This document shows, piece by piece, positions 39,001 through 48,469 of a stretch of DNA of 64,000 nt (its first letter is position 1; every line of letters starts with the position of its first letter). Made by a program: the position numbers and the translations under genes. Below the pieces are notes generated by a model, which saw nothing but the letters and a program-made list of their open reading frames with translations, ran no database searches and was not told where the DNA came from. Location: assembly GCA_900074725.1 (NCBI GenBank), contig LT598457.1, positions 372,001-436,000 of the forward strand, read 5' to 3'. The stretch is from Lachancea dasiensis. Taxonomy: Eukaryota > Ascomycota > Saccharomycetes > Saccharomycetales > Saccharomycetaceae.

Positions 39001-40566
39001 GCTGAAATCCAATTTTTCCTTGTAGTATTGATCTCTCCACTTGTCAAATCTTTCGTTATAAAACTTATGTTCTTCCTTCAACTCCTCACTTCCTTCCACT
39101 AAAACTGCTTGTTCGTATTTCTTTATCGATCTTCTGAGCGCTTGAATCCGGTCAGATTGTTCGTCTGCAGACTCCTGTGGATTAATTCCATCAATATCGA
39201 GTTGCAGGAAATACTTGTCCATAGATTGGGAATGGACCACTATTAATCCCAAGTCAAAAGCCAATTCCTTCAAGAAAGGCAAGTTCTCTTGAATGATCGA
39301 TTCTTCCAGGGTAAAGGTAGGTATCTGATCATCTGAAACTCCATTAGGGTCAAAGCGCATGGAAGATGCCTTTAGCAGCCAAGGCTTTATCATCCCGACT
39401 ATTTTCTTTTGCTGTTTGAGCAGCAACTTTTTGCCTGTTCTAGCCCTCTTCCTCTCTCCCTCTAATGAAATGTTTTCCAATTGTTTGTTGAACCATTCAA
39501 CATTGACGTCCTCTTTTTCAAAATTCATCAACTCAAACTGGGAAAGGTACTGTAACCACACCTGGAACCTTGATAAATTGATGGTACCTTGTTCATTAAT
39601 ATATCCATCAGTGTGTTTCAACGCTTCTTTGAATGTTTGTAGTAAAACTGGGAAAGCACCCTTGTTTAAATGCAAATCGGGAAGATTTGGTAGAAAATCA
39701 TTGCCAATGACAAACATAACCAATAAAAAGTCATCTAGCATTCTCTCAAAGTCGTACTCGAACTGAAGATCGTCTGCAACTTCATTGAACTCGAGTTCCA
39801 AGTATTCTCTCAGCATAGAAATGTGAAGAAGATAGAAATTTTGATGTTCCAGTGCCTGGGACTTCTGGCGCCTGCCAAAAGTGACTTCCTCTCTTAATAG
39901 CGCAAAATGAGGATCGTGAGTTGAGAGCCCTAGCATGATCAGATCTGCGTCCAGTCCATAGATACAATGCCTAGTGTTGGCATCATAGTCCGGCTGGGCT
40001 CTCATACGTCTTATGTGCTCCATGATTTTATGCTCACCCTCACCAGGAACTTCATGACCAGAGAATATGATCTTCGCCGAACTCCAAGCCGAATCATTTG
40101 ACACTTTGTCGTGAATGAAATACTTGAGGTTCTGCGTCAATTTGGCCATAAATTCCGTACCGGGGGTGATACAGTTGGAATCAAAGGGCTCGCCCTTGGG
40201 AATCTCTTCTCCATTTGCAATGGCTTTCTGTAAAGCTTTTTCTGCATCCATAGCAGTCCTAAACCGTCTGGATCGTTGTTGGTTCATCTTTGCACGAGGA
40301 GCTACACCGTCAATTGCCATGTAGAATGTATTCTTAGGGCTTATCGTATGGAACAGGTGGTCGATGTAGGCGAAGATCTTGGCAAACACCTCTTCCTCTG
40401 TCATACGCTTCGTAACATCGTCATCATTTGCGTGCGTGCAAGTGTGCAAGATGGAATTCATGTCCAGATACAGGTTGTCAAACTCCGGTATTTGGGAGCC
40501 ATCGATAAGCTGCGATATCATGGGCCATCTCTCCGAGATGTACCTGAAAAACTTAGGAATACCCAT
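36055..40566 (-). CDS. XRN1: 5'-3' cytoplasmic exoribonuclease Xrn1
   Basis: 1503 residues (S. cerevisiae Xrn1, YGL173C, has 1528). It starts MGIPKFFRYISERWP. Catalytic acidic residues sit at the same numbers as in the yeast enzyme: D35 (LYLDMN), D86 (AIDGVAP), E176 and E178 (VPGEGEHK), D206 and D208 (YGLDADLI). CR1 and CR2 are followed by the PAZ/Tudor-like, KOW, winged-helix and SH3-like domains. A low-complexity Pro/Gly/Gln tail ends in an RG-rich segment (RGGYRGRGRGRGRDRESQRG). Xrn1 degrades decapped mRNA in the cytoplasm and P-bodies. It is convergent with BUD13 and divergent from NUP49, as in S. cerevisiae. Confidence 0.98.
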   Translation of the reverse strand: MGIPKFFRYISERWPMISQLIDGSQIPEFDNLYLDMNSILHTCTHANDDDVTKRMTEEEVFAKIFAYIDHLFHTISPKNTFYMAIDGVAPRAKMNQQRSRRFRTAMDAEKALQKAIANGEEIPKGEPFDSNCITPGTEFMAKLTQNLKYFIHDKVSNDSAWSSAKIIFSGHEVPGEGEHKIMEHIRRMRAQPDYDANTRHCIYGLDADLIMLGLSTHDPHFALLREEVTFGRRQKSQALEHQNFYLLHISMLREYLELEFNEVADDLQFEYDFERMLDDFLLVMFVIGNDFLPNLPDLHLNKGAFPVLLQTFKEALKHTDGYINEQGTINLSRFQVWLQYLSQFELMNFEKEDVNVEWFNKQLENISLEGERKRARTGKKLLLKQQKKIVGMIKPWLLKASSMRFDPNGVSDDQIPTFTLEESIIQENLPFLKELAFDLGLIVVHSQSMDKYFLQLDIDGINPQESADEQSDRIQALRRSIKKYEQAVLVEGSEELKEEHKFYNERFDKWRDQYYKEKLDFSYYDEKELTEMTENYVEGLQWVLYYYYQGCQSWSWYYKYHYAPRISDVQRGLNQIIKFNKGTPFRPFQQLMAVLPERSKSLIPTVYRPLMYDPKSPIADFYPDEVELDKNGKTADWEAVVKLSFVDEGRLIEAMSPLDEKLTPEEKKRNSFGTDLIFIFNPQIDDIYKSPLSGLFSDIEHNHCTEREYVPKSMKGLELFFGLPPGAKLGAGALAGFPSLKTLPFDNKLEYNGCLVFQQPSRQQSMLLSVKDAYSEGNLTIDEFAKTHLGNVVYSRWPYLRESKVLSVTDGQISLELSDNKLSANGKPKLLQRNLDEAEKKLFYSQRANIRRNYSIQRGVVLDEVRAIVRVVPVNGLTRTPEGAFVKTFSSNEEFYPLQLIVEDVENKDKRYMERPPLPVDEEFPEGSDVIFLGDYAYGGKATIDGYSSSTRLRLTVEKHTTKSEPTIGKVRAQLDEKLIRYYPSFVVSKRLQIHPLFLSRITSKFMVDGFGERPINFGLEIKFESRHEKVLGYARRNVKGWEYSDMTIALLREYQKNFPEFFFKLSTQAKETPSFEKMYPKAGREDLKALVDNVRSWLKGAKQNFVTVSLESDSLTKASMGAVEDAIEQYSRVSPEVTSKQLAKVPREAVLDPQVSFSLLRTQRFDLGDRVVYIQDSGKVPLFSKGTVVGYTTIGPKLSIQVLFDNEIVAGNDFGGRLKTKRGLGLDSSFLLNLTNKQFIYHSKASKSVKETAKKPQKQIKAAYAKPPPKASAALKKKQAQELLTHIRGEEHQEGGEEKDKATNGEHNKPLDGGSQPSLPADRAIASNIYNAIFSQFSAQGVVQPPPQGPHGLPYNLPHNGIPPHMGGQVPPPGFLPFPSQEGLRMMPPPVGQYPFQQPLPPVTPSGPGAIPGLNGNLPHETEPRGQSGAAPQVMNKAQSSGDPDYNLPNGTASNTAINSRVNSKRGARGGYRGRGRGRGRDRESQRGRGPVSKPNSSASTK

Positions 40567-41075
40567 CTTTTAAGTTTTAAGAAAAGGAAAGTACCGTTCG
40601 TATCAGTGTAAAAAAGCTTTTAGTGGCCAATATTCGAGAATCCTACCGATGATGGCACACTTCTGTTAAAGTCCTTAGAAGCCAATGGCAAACGTCAATT
40701 GCCGACCAAAAATCCCCTTTCCTGCAGAGAACGAAAAGACTAAATCCGAAAAAACTTTATAAAAACACTCGTTTTGAAGCCGCTTTTTTGTCACTGACAA
40801 AAGGTAAACTGCTCTTGGACGTAATACGCTTTGTGGAGAACTTTAAGCTCTTAATGGACGGTTTGGAAATTGTTTTTCTTCGCGTTGGTATCTCTAGTTG
40901 GAACATTGGTGGTGATTTCCATTTGGTAAGTTTATGAAAGTTGTTGATGTCATTGTTCACGTCGAAAATTTTTTAGAATAGTGCCCTTTTCAATAATAAA
41001 CCTTTTTTAAACTCTTGGAACTCATTAGACCCAAAACTCAGAACGCGCCAGTAAGTGTACTGCTGTGGCGATTCA
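40567..41075. other. Divergent promoter XRN1-NUP49
   Basis: About 510 AT-rich bases holding both promoters; no other feature recognised. Confidence 0.4.
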
Positions 41076-42644
41076 ATGTTCAATTCCAATGCAAGTACCT
41101 CTGCTCCAGCCGGAAACGGTATAGGAGGCAGCTCCTTGTTTGGGCAGAATAAGCCGACGGGTGGTGGGTTGTTTGGCCAATCCAACGCACAGGGCCAGAG
41201 CGGCAACCTGTTTGGGCAGGCGCAGCCATTGAATCAAACAACAGGCAGCCTTTTTGGTCAAAATAACCAACAGGGATCGACGGGAGGGCTGTTTGGGAAC
41301 CAAAATAGCCAACAAGGACAAGCCGGAGGGCTGTTTGGAGGGCAAAATGCACAACAGGGCCAAAGCGGCGGTGGTTTGTTTGGAAATCAAAACGCTCAGC
41401 AGGGACAGAGTAGCGGCGGGCTGTTTGGTAGCCAGAACGCGCAACCAAGCAACAACGCCTTCGGGCAGAGCTCGCAAAGCACCAACACTTTTGGCCAGGC
41501 TAACGCCAACATAGGAGCCAAACCACCCGGTTCGAGTGGTCTCTTCGGCCAGAATGCACAGACGACAAATAGCGGTGGGATGTTTGGACAGAACAACAAT
41601 TCCACCGCGGGAGCCGCTGGCGGTGGACTCTTTGGTCAGAACACCAACGCAGGGTCCTCCGGTGGTGGCCTTTTTGGGCAGAATACCAATGCATCCACGG
41701 GGTCCTCAGGGGGCGGACTTTTTGGTGCAAAACCTGCAATTAGTTCTTCCACAAACAACGCGCCATCGGGCGGCCTTTTTGGTAATTCTTCGAACACAAC
41801 TAACACTAGCGGTGGTCTTTTCGGCAACAAGGCGGGCGGAACGGGGCTTTTTGCTAACAGCGCCACCAATGCGGCACCTGCATCTTCGGGAGGGCTTTTT
41901 GGCGCCAAGCCAACGGGCTCGTCATTGTTCGGTAATAACGCCAACAACACCTTGCAGCCTCAAATGCAAATGCAACCCGCTCTGCAAACCCTCTCCCAAC
42001 TTCCCATCAACCCAATGACTCGAGTCGCGGATCTGCCGCCCCAAATTCGTCAAGAAATCGAGCAGCTTGACCAATACGTTCAGCGACAAGTGGCAATTTC
42101 TCACCACCTAAAAGCAGATTGTGAGGACCATACAGAACTAGTCCAGTCCATCCCGCGCGATATCAAGTATTTGCAAACGGTACAGTCTGTCACGCAACAA
42201 TCATTGGCACAAGACCTGCGTAAAATAACTGGCATCAAAGAAATAACGGATCAAAACATGCTAGACTCTCAAATGTTTTCCACCATTCTGCATCAGCTTC
42301 TCTCTCCAGGATCTAAAATATCGTCGTTGGAGCTAGACAAGTTCTTTCAAGATAAAATACAGCTCTACAGAGCCAAGTTGGATGACTACTTCAACGTTCT
42401 CTCCGACATTGAAAGTGCCGTACGTGGAATTGAGCGTGATATGTTCGGGGCCACCAATTCGGATAACAGTGTTTCTAACTACGCCGGTGACAACATGGGC
42501 TGGAAAACTGGCATCAATGCCATAGTCTCGACGGTGCTTGAAGAATTCGAGCTTTTCATGGATATGGCCGAGCGTGTTGCAGAACTCCATCAGCGCGTTA
42601 AAGAGATTAACGGAGGGCAGAAAAGCAGCCTGGTGAAGACCTAA
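41076..42644 (+). CDS. NUP49: GLFG nucleoporin Nup49
   Basis: 522 residues (S. cerevisiae 472). About residues 15-300 consist of GLFG repeats spaced by Asn/Gln/Ser/Gly-rich linkers, the disordered transport-receptor-binding part. From ALQTLSQLPINPMTRVADLP onward a coiled-coil domain (about 310-522) matches Nup49, including PPQIRQEIEQLDQYVQ and ISHHLKAD. This part forms the channel complex with Nsp1 and Nup57 in the central pore. The frame extends upstream to a GTG at 41055; the ATG at 41076 (MFNSN) matches the family start. Confidence 0.96.
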   Translation: MFNSNASTSAPAGNGIGGSSLFGQNKPTGGGLFGQSNAQGQSGNLFGQAQPLNQTTGSLFGQNNQQGSTGGLFGNQNSQQGQAGGLFGGQNAQQGQSGGGLFGNQNAQQGQSSGGLFGSQNAQPSNNAFGQSSQSTNTFGQANANIGAKPPGSSGLFGQNAQTTNSGGMFGQNNNSTAGAAGGGLFGQNTNAGSSGGGLFGQNTNASTGSSGGGLFGAKPAISSSTNNAPSGGLFGNSSNTTNTSGGLFGNKAGGTGLFANSATNAAPASSGGLFGAKPTGSSLFGNNANNTLQPQMQMQPALQTLSQLPINPMTRVADLPPQIRQEIEQLDQYVQRQVAISHHLKADCEDHTELVQSIPRDIKYLQTVQSVTQQSLAQDLRKITGIKEITDQNMLDSQMFSTILHQLLSPGSKISSLELDKFFQDKIQLYRAKLDDYFNVLSDIESAVRGIERDMFGATNSDNSVSNYAGDNMGWKTGINAIVSTVLEEFELFMDMAERVAELHQRVKEINGGQKSSLVKT

Positions 42645-43137
42645 CCAGTGATGTTATCGCGCTTTTTCCGCTTTTGCACTTTTTTGTGACGCTGACACAC
42701 TGGCAACCTCAGCTATCTCCGCCCCAATACTGCATAAAATCTGACCACTTGATAGAATCTAAAGTCAAAAAATGATTTCAAGCCGTGAATACTGAGGGTG
42801 CCGTTTATAATCCCAGTCAATGGTGTCAAGCACTATACAAATCTTACTGACTGGACCAAGACCGCTCGCTATGCCTCGCATGCTGTGACAGAATATGGTC
42901 ATTTAGTACGTGATGATTTGTCTGGTGGGACATTTATTAGCCCAAGGGGGATCCGATGCGCACGCAACCTTTCTTCCACATAAGAACAACTACTTTGTGA
43001 TCCAAATTACGGAATATAAAGCTGTGATTCGGCCACTTTGCAGTATCTTCGACCACACTTTGAATCGGAGAAACCAACCAACCGCTGAGAAATCCGCTTT
43101 CGTATTTTCATTTTTGAACAGTGGTACTCCTAAGGAA
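42645..43137 (+). other. Upstream region of the ATG39 candidate
   Basis: About 490 bases. The downstream frame stays open back to 42910 with an ATG at 42913, so an N-terminal extension cannot be excluded, but its composition is unlike the rest of the protein. No RNA gene is seen. Confidence 0.4.
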
Positions 43138-44265
43138 ATGACAACCCAAGCCATGCCTGCGAAGAAGAAAACCTTAAAGGCTTCCGACGACAAGACGTGG
43201 AGTGTCGTGAGCTTCAACAATAATGCCGTTTGTCAGCAAAGCGGCCAGGTTTCAATTCAAACAATATCCGAGGAGGGTTTGTGTGACGACGTTTTATCAA
43301 ACACCAGTTCAGACGAGTCCGAACTACCAGTTAATCCACTCAGGGCTTCTGCAGTGACAGAATATGGATACGATACTTTGGTGGTTCAAGGAGACGAACC
43401 TAGCGGCTTGCAGGGCCTTTCTCCTACTGAGGACCAGCGCTCTCGGTTCTTGCCAGTTTTTAGTCCCTTGACGGACAATCGCGTGACAAGAGCCCTTTCT
43501 GGTTTGCATGCTTGGCAAATTGTTCTACTGACATCATCTACTACGTTGTTTCTCTCCTATCTTATTCAAACCGCCTTGCAAAATCCCTTAGCGAGCTCTG
43601 TGGAAAGTCCCTCTACTACGCCGTACTTCACGAATCATGGCGCAACCTACCGGGATGTTGACTTTGTTCTGCCATTTGGTGACATTACTGGTGGTAGCAG
43701 CAAGTATATTGTGGATTTTGAGAATCGTGTTGCGTACCCAATTGTTCCAGACGTGTCGCTGTGGGAGTCTGCCAAAGTTGAGGCTACTCAGATAGCCTTA
43801 ACTCTTCATTCCAGCATTTGCAATTTTCGGAGTGGGATGATACAGACATTCGCAGATCGTTTTGAGTCTGCAAACTCTTCAATTCTCAGAAAATGGACTA
43901 ATCGTAAAGCTCCTATATTTTCTAGGCTTCATTCAGGTCTCGAACGTTGCAAAACCTTCACAAGTTCGGTTAACGCGATGTATCGACCCCATATAAACAA
44001 TGCTTTCCGGTCTGTCAATAAAAAGTGCCGAGTAAGCTTTGGCCGTTATTTGACCTCTGCACAAGGTAGTTTTTCTCTTTGTGCATCAGATATAAAGTCC
44101 GTGGTACAGAGAGTGAAACATATGGTTCCGGAGATCAAGACAGTCTGGCTGGGTACTCTTGATGCTACCAACCGATTTAAAGGAAAAACGAGCCATATCG
44201 TGATTGATAAATGGAATAATACAATGAAAATGTTACGTTTCAAGGGCTCCGGTACTCAAGATTGA
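43138..44265 (+). CDS. ATG39: Probable nuclear-envelope autophagy receptor, Atg39-like
   Basis: 375 residues from the chosen ATG. The N-terminus has an Atg8-interacting-type motif WSVV (21-24) followed by an acidic Ser/Glu region. One membrane span is predicted at about 127-147 (QIVLLTSSTTLFLSYLIQTA), then a ~225-residue C-terminal part with amphipathic-looking segments rich in Lys, Ser and Phe. S. cerevisiae Atg39 (YLR312C, 398 aa) has this layout: N-terminal AIM, single span in the outer nuclear membrane, lumenal amphipathic helices. ATG39 adjoins SPH1, whose paralogue SPA2 lies near KNS1. Merging these loci predicts ATG39 and KNS1 as convergent neighbours, which is seen. Sequence identity itself was not verified, so the call rests on architecture plus synteny. 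Confidence 0.62.
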   Translation: MTTQAMPAKKKTLKASDDKTWSVVSFNNNAVCQQSGQVSIQTISEEGLCDDVLSNTSSDESELPVNPLRASAVTEYGYDTLVVQGDEPSGLQGLSPTEDQRSRFLPVFSPLTDNRVTRALSGLHAWQIVLLTSSTTLFLSYLIQTALQNPLASSVESPSTTPYFTNHGATYRDVDFVLPFGDITGGSSKYIVDFENRVAYPIVPDVSLWESAKVEATQIALTLHSSICNFRSGMIQTFADRFESANSSILRKWTNRKAPIFSRLHSGLERCKTFTSSVNAMYRPHINNAFRSVNKKCRVSFGRYLTSAQGSFSLCASDIKSVVQRVKHMVPEIKTVWLGTLDATNRFKGKTSHIVIDKWNNTMKMLRFKGSGTQD

Positions 44266-44549
44266 GTAAAAATCTTGGTTGGGTCTTCCATAAGAATTAT
44301 GTAGTTGTTTGTGATCGGATTTCTGAGACGTTCTTGGAAAATAAATAGGTTAATGAGGGAATTTGTTTAATTGAAAATGGCGGTGATTCGAGCCGTCTTT
44401 TAATCACCGTGACCCTACTAGTCCTCGCCGAGCATTCTTCATTATCTGAATTAACATACCCATAGCTTTTACATAAACACATCTTTCTTCCTAAATATTA
44501 CCGTTTTCTTGAGGTTTTTCTCTATGCAAGCGCCTTTCTCGATAACTGT

Positions 44550-46724
44550 TTAAACTTTACCGAAACTTGCAATGCCCTCATCCAAGATACCATAGTTGAA
44601 CCATTCGTGGCTAATTGCCTCTCGGGCGGTTATCCGTTTGGTAGGATCGAACTCAAACATCTTCTTGCACAAGTCAAGGAACCAATACCAAAACAAGAAT
44701 ACCTCCCTATCCAGAGCTTGCTCGTCAAATTTCGATTCCAAAATAGCCCAATTATCCTCAGAACTCATATCCCAGTTTATGATCAACCAATCCCCGTAGT
44801 CCTGTCGTATTTTTTGCATCACATACTTGTCCAGCCGATCGCAGCTATTCATAATTCTTTTCATGGATCTTTCCTTTGTTACTATGTCTCCCTTTACATT
44901 TCTCTCTGGCCATTGAAGTGACAGAGTATCACGATCGAAATGCTTCACCACCGTTGCGTGTAAGTCTGGGGACAAGTTTCCCAACTTACGATCAGATTTA
45001 TAGAACATGTTTTCAACAATTTTGGGTGGAAAAGGCTTCCCATTGAACCGTTGCATCATTGCCATATGTTCCAAGTTTTCGTGTATTGGATACAGCGATT
45101 CGCCTGTAACCAACTCTACCAATACACAACCAATTGACCAAATGTCACAAGGAAATGACCAACCGAGCCCCAAAACAATCTCCGGGGCCCGATAATGACG
45201 GGTTGATATAACAGCTGGATGGAACTCGTTATAAAACACGGCACTGCCAAAATCTATTAGTTTCACTTCTGGATTAGTCAAGAATTTCCGTTCACCGTTA
45301 CAGGCACTTTTACGCCGCGGACTTAATGTCGAGAATTGATCTTGGGACAATGGTTTTCCAACGTAAGTTTCATCGCAGAGCAGTATGTTTTCGGGTTTCA
45401 AGTCGGTATGTACGATTCCCAAATCATGTAAAAAACAGACAGAGCGGATTAACTGTTTCGAAACGGCCTGTACGTGGGAGCCAGGGAACCGTGAACACCC
45501 GTTATTGCACATGAAATCGTACACGGACTTCCCAAACAAATCGGTTACCAAACATATATGATTTTTGTAGTCAAAACATTCCCGCAACAGCAAACACTGG
45601 TATTGGCCGATGGGGTCGTTGTCCAAGATAGCTTTCAAAACTCGTAGTTCGGTCTTGGCAGCTTCGCGGTATCTATCGACGGCGCGAATGATTTTGACAG
45701 CAACCATTTTAGGGGTATTTTGAACGTGTGACTGGTGAGGGGTGGGATAGTCCATATCAATTTGGGATCCGTCAAAAGATTCGGTAAATGGGTCCTCAAA
45801 GCCAGCGAACTGGTGCTCTCGGTTTGGAGGGATAGCGGTAAATGGGGCGTTATCGATGCATTGTACCACTTTCCCGAACGTGCCTTGCCCTAGTAGCTCC
45901 TTGACGATGAACCTGCCATTACAAAAAATGTCGTCCTCGCGGTAAACGTAGTGTCCTTCTTTATCGGTCTGAAAGTACTCGCGTTTTCCGATTTTCTTTT
46001 TGCCCGCAGAGACGAGCTTGGAGATTTTAGGTGCAGTCGCCATGCGTTTGAAGACCGGGGATGCGTGTTCATGGGTACTGAGCGGAGAGACGCTTTTCAC
46101 CACATTTAGAGTCACGGCACGGTTGCCGTCAATGGTTTTGGTGGAGGAGCCGCTCAAGTGGATCAGATCATCGTCGTTCTGACGCCGCGGCAAGGCGCGA
46201 TGTTGGGCCGCTTCGTATAGGAGTTTGGCGTGCGGTAATTGCGGGAGCGAGATCGTCCTCTGTTTCTTGAACTTCTTGCTGGTGTAGTGGTGCTCAGCAT
46301 GAGGATCCAAAAACAACGGAGGAGCCTGGACAGGCTGTTCCTTGACAAAGATCAGATCGTCGTCCTCGATGGGATGGAAAGTAGTGCTGTTGTTGTTGTT
46401 GTTGTTGTGGTGGTGGTGGTGGTGGTGGTGGCCGCGGTTGAAGAGGTCGTTGCCCGTGTCGTCGTTGGGGGCAGTTTGGTCGTGGAGCGTGTTCTCGTTG
46501 CCGGCCACCATAGAGCCCTCCGCAGTCGACGATCCGGTCGCGAAGTGCGAATCGATCAGGTTGCCCTGCAGCAGCGCCGACTGTCTTGCGATCATATCGC
46601 CAATGATGGGATCGGCCTCGTTGTCGAGAAACATGCCCTGCGGTACTGACCGCACCGTGCCCACGCGGGGCGTCGCGTCTAGCGTCCTCGTCCGCTTGCG
46701 TTTGACTTGCAAGTTCTGAGCCAT
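44550..46724 (-). CDS. KNS1: LAMMER (CLK-type) dual-specificity kinase Kns1
   Basis: 724 residues (S. cerevisiae 737). The N-terminal ~265 residues are disordered and contain eight consecutive histidines (about 99-106) followed by six asparagines. The kinase domain runs from about 269 to 715: LLGQGTFGKV, K344 in VAVK, HTDLKPENI with D441, DFG with D491, and the family motif as EHMAMMQR (canonical EHLAMMER). Kns1 acts downstream of TORC1 in repression of RNA polymerase III genes by phosphorylating Rpc53. The frame opens at a TTG at 46730; the ATG at 46724 is used. A TATA-like TATAAAT lies near 46803. Confidence 0.95.
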   Translation of the reverse strand: MAQNLQVKRKRTRTLDATPRVGTVRSVPQGMFLDNEADPIIGDMIARQSALLQGNLIDSHFATGSSTAEGSMVAGNENTLHDQTAPNDDTGNDLFNRGHHHHHHHHNNNNNNSTTFHPIEDDDLIFVKEQPVQAPPLFLDPHAEHHYTSKKFKKQRTISLPQLPHAKLLYEAAQHRALPRRQNDDDLIHLSGSSTKTIDGNRAVTLNVVKSVSPLSTHEHASPVFKRMATAPKISKLVSAGKKKIGKREYFQTDKEGHYVYREDDIFCNGRFIVKELLGQGTFGKVVQCIDNAPFTAIPPNREHQFAGFEDPFTESFDGSQIDMDYPTPHQSHVQNTPKMVAVKIIRAVDRYREAAKTELRVLKAILDNDPIGQYQCLLLRECFDYKNHICLVTDLFGKSVYDFMCNNGCSRFPGSHVQAVSKQLIRSVCFLHDLGIVHTDLKPENILLCDETYVGKPLSQDQFSTLSPRRKSACNGERKFLTNPEVKLIDFGSAVFYNEFHPAVISTRHYRAPEIVLGLGWSFPCDIWSIGCVLVELVTGESLYPIHENLEHMAMMQRFNGKPFPPKIVENMFYKSDRKLGNLSPDLHATVVKHFDRDTLSLQWPERNVKGDIVTKERSMKRIMNSCDRLDKYVMQKIRQDYGDWLIINWDMSSEDNWAILESKFDEQALDREVFLFWYWFLDLCKKMFEFDPTKRITAREAISHEWFNYGILDEGIASFGKV

Positions 46725-47590
46725 GGCCAAATACAGATTAGGCGCTCGCCGGTACTCTAACTCGGTTTCCTGGAAAACCGCTTCTCTCGCCCGTCTCTTG
46801 TGTATAAATACGCCCTGCTGCGTGCCCCTTGTTTTTGTTCCTGCCTCCTAACGTCCTCCGGCAAACCTCACAAGGTGATGTGCTGTGCCACTGCCTGTTA
46901 TTCTGTCTCGACTCACTGGGAAGTCTCAATACGCCAAATCGAAGCTCGTTGGAGCCGTCCAGCCGTCGCTAAACTAGATAGTTGCTGAGCTTCTCAAACT
47001 GCGTTGATATCCTGCTACTACAAGTTGTCTGTTGAAGTACAACTCACTTACATATCTATCAACCATTTCCCAATCTAATAAATGGTTGTCATTCCAGCCC
47101 CGGGGTAATCATCCCCCTTAGCACCAATCTACATTCATACGAGAGTAAATTAATTACTAAATGAGTAAAGATGAGTATGTCTTTTCGTCGCAAACGATGT
47201 CTCTCAAAGATTTCACACTATGTAGATAAGAAAATGTGCGTGGGAGGGGCGGAGCGGGTTGATTGCAGATGCGAATCATTGTGGCGAGTTGCTGCGATAC
47301 AGGCTGGAGCCTGCGCACATGGAGAATGTGCAAGAGCTTTTTTTCCGTTGCTCAAAATCAAAAAAATAATGCTGTGCCGGGAAGCTAGCACATGTTCTAG
47401 GTGGAATGGAGATAGCGAGGGTGCCTACGAGGGTGGGCAGCGATATGATGACATTTGGAACAGCGGGCAGGCCCCGCGGCGAGAATCGATGATGTGCAGT
47501 ATGTGTGCCAGCAGGGATGGGAAATTTTGTCGTGGGCGAAAAGGAACGAGCAGCGCCAGAATAGTAGAAAGTGACATGGGCATACAGCGC

Positions 47591-47698
47591 GGTGGCCGGT
47601 GGAGTGGCCGGTGGAGTGGCCGGGGGAGTGGCCGGTGGAGTGGCCGGGGGAGTGGCCGGTGGAGTGGCCGGTGCTGGTGGCTGTGCTGGTGGCTGTGG
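47591..47698 (+). repeat. GC-rich 12-bp minisatellite
   Basis: About seven tandem copies of GTGGCCGGTGGA (some GTGGCCGGGGGA) at 47591-47672, running into degenerate GGTGGCTGTGCT units to 47698. Unit length is a multiple of three, so it keeps long frames open on both strands. Confidence 0.9.
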
Positions 47699-47800
47699 TG
47701 AGGCGGGTATAGCGTGGCAGGACGGGCCGGCGGTGGCGTCGCGGTGTGAATGTTTTGTGTGCACGTGGGGCTATATTCCATGAGTGTGGGTCTTGTTCGG

Positions 47801-47876
47801 ATAGACAGCGAGTCCTATTTGGAGCGATAGCGAGTCTTACTTGGAGAGATAGCGAGTCTTACTTGGAGAGATAGCT
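47801..47876 (+). repeat. 22-bp tandem repeat, three copies
   Basis: Units containing AGCGAGTC and TTGGAG occur three times in a row. The second and third are identical, the first diverged, and a truncated fourth begins at 47873. Confidence 0.85.
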
Positions 47877-48469
47877 CGGTGTGGGCGACGCTGGCGCAGC
47901 GCGGTCACGTGACATGCAGGCACGTGCCTGTCACTCTGGGCTTTTGTGTCGCCATAGGGCCCGTTCCTGGTTGGGGTGTGAGTAGGTATAGTATCGGGAC
48001 AGGCCCTGGATGAAGCAGAGGCGGGGCTGGTGGAAGGAACGACACGGAGCTGCTACCCAAAAAGTACGCGTGGTGTGATCTGTGTGCTAAAGTCGTGCGG
48101 TCAAGCACAACCGCGAACAGGAGGCACCGATGTGGCGTCAGGATAGCACGAGGTGATGCGGGCGGCGCCAGCATGGATCTTTAGTCCGGAAAGGCATGTG
48201 ACGGACCTTTTTAATTCTGACACCGAAAGTTATCATTTCTTCACAGTCCACAGCCCGCCTTGGAACCCGCTTTGGAACCCGATGGGGGCCCGATTGGGAT
48301 CCGAATTTCGCCACCCGCATCAACCCGCTGTACATGGATCGAAGGCCCTTTTCTCCACTCAGCTCTCGAGCAGACTTTGAGTGTTCCTAGAATACTCACT
48401 TCCCGAACCGATCGATGTAAGTGATCAACAAGTACGGATTGTCAAGGCATAATCGATATTATTGTACCA

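Larger units (their letters stand above)
46725..48469. other. KNS1-GPC1 divergent intergenic region, repeat-poor half
   Basis: About 1.7 kb without a convincing gene. It holds two minisatellites and two CACGTG palindromes (47904-47913 and 47918-47929). Plus- and minus-strand frames across 47171-47783 are artefacts of the 12-bp repeat, which is open in several frames. Confidence 0.45.

Noticed and set aside
42913-43137. N-terminal extension of the ATG39 candidate from an upstream ATG
   Set aside because: The extension is hydrophobic and Cys/His-rich, unlike the following region, and would place the Atg8-binding-type motif nearly 100 residues from the N-terminus, unlike Atg39.
47171-47783. Open frames of 70-176 codons on both strands around the 12-bp repeat
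   Set aside because: Their length comes from the repeat unit being a multiple of three. No domain, and competing frames overlap on both strands.
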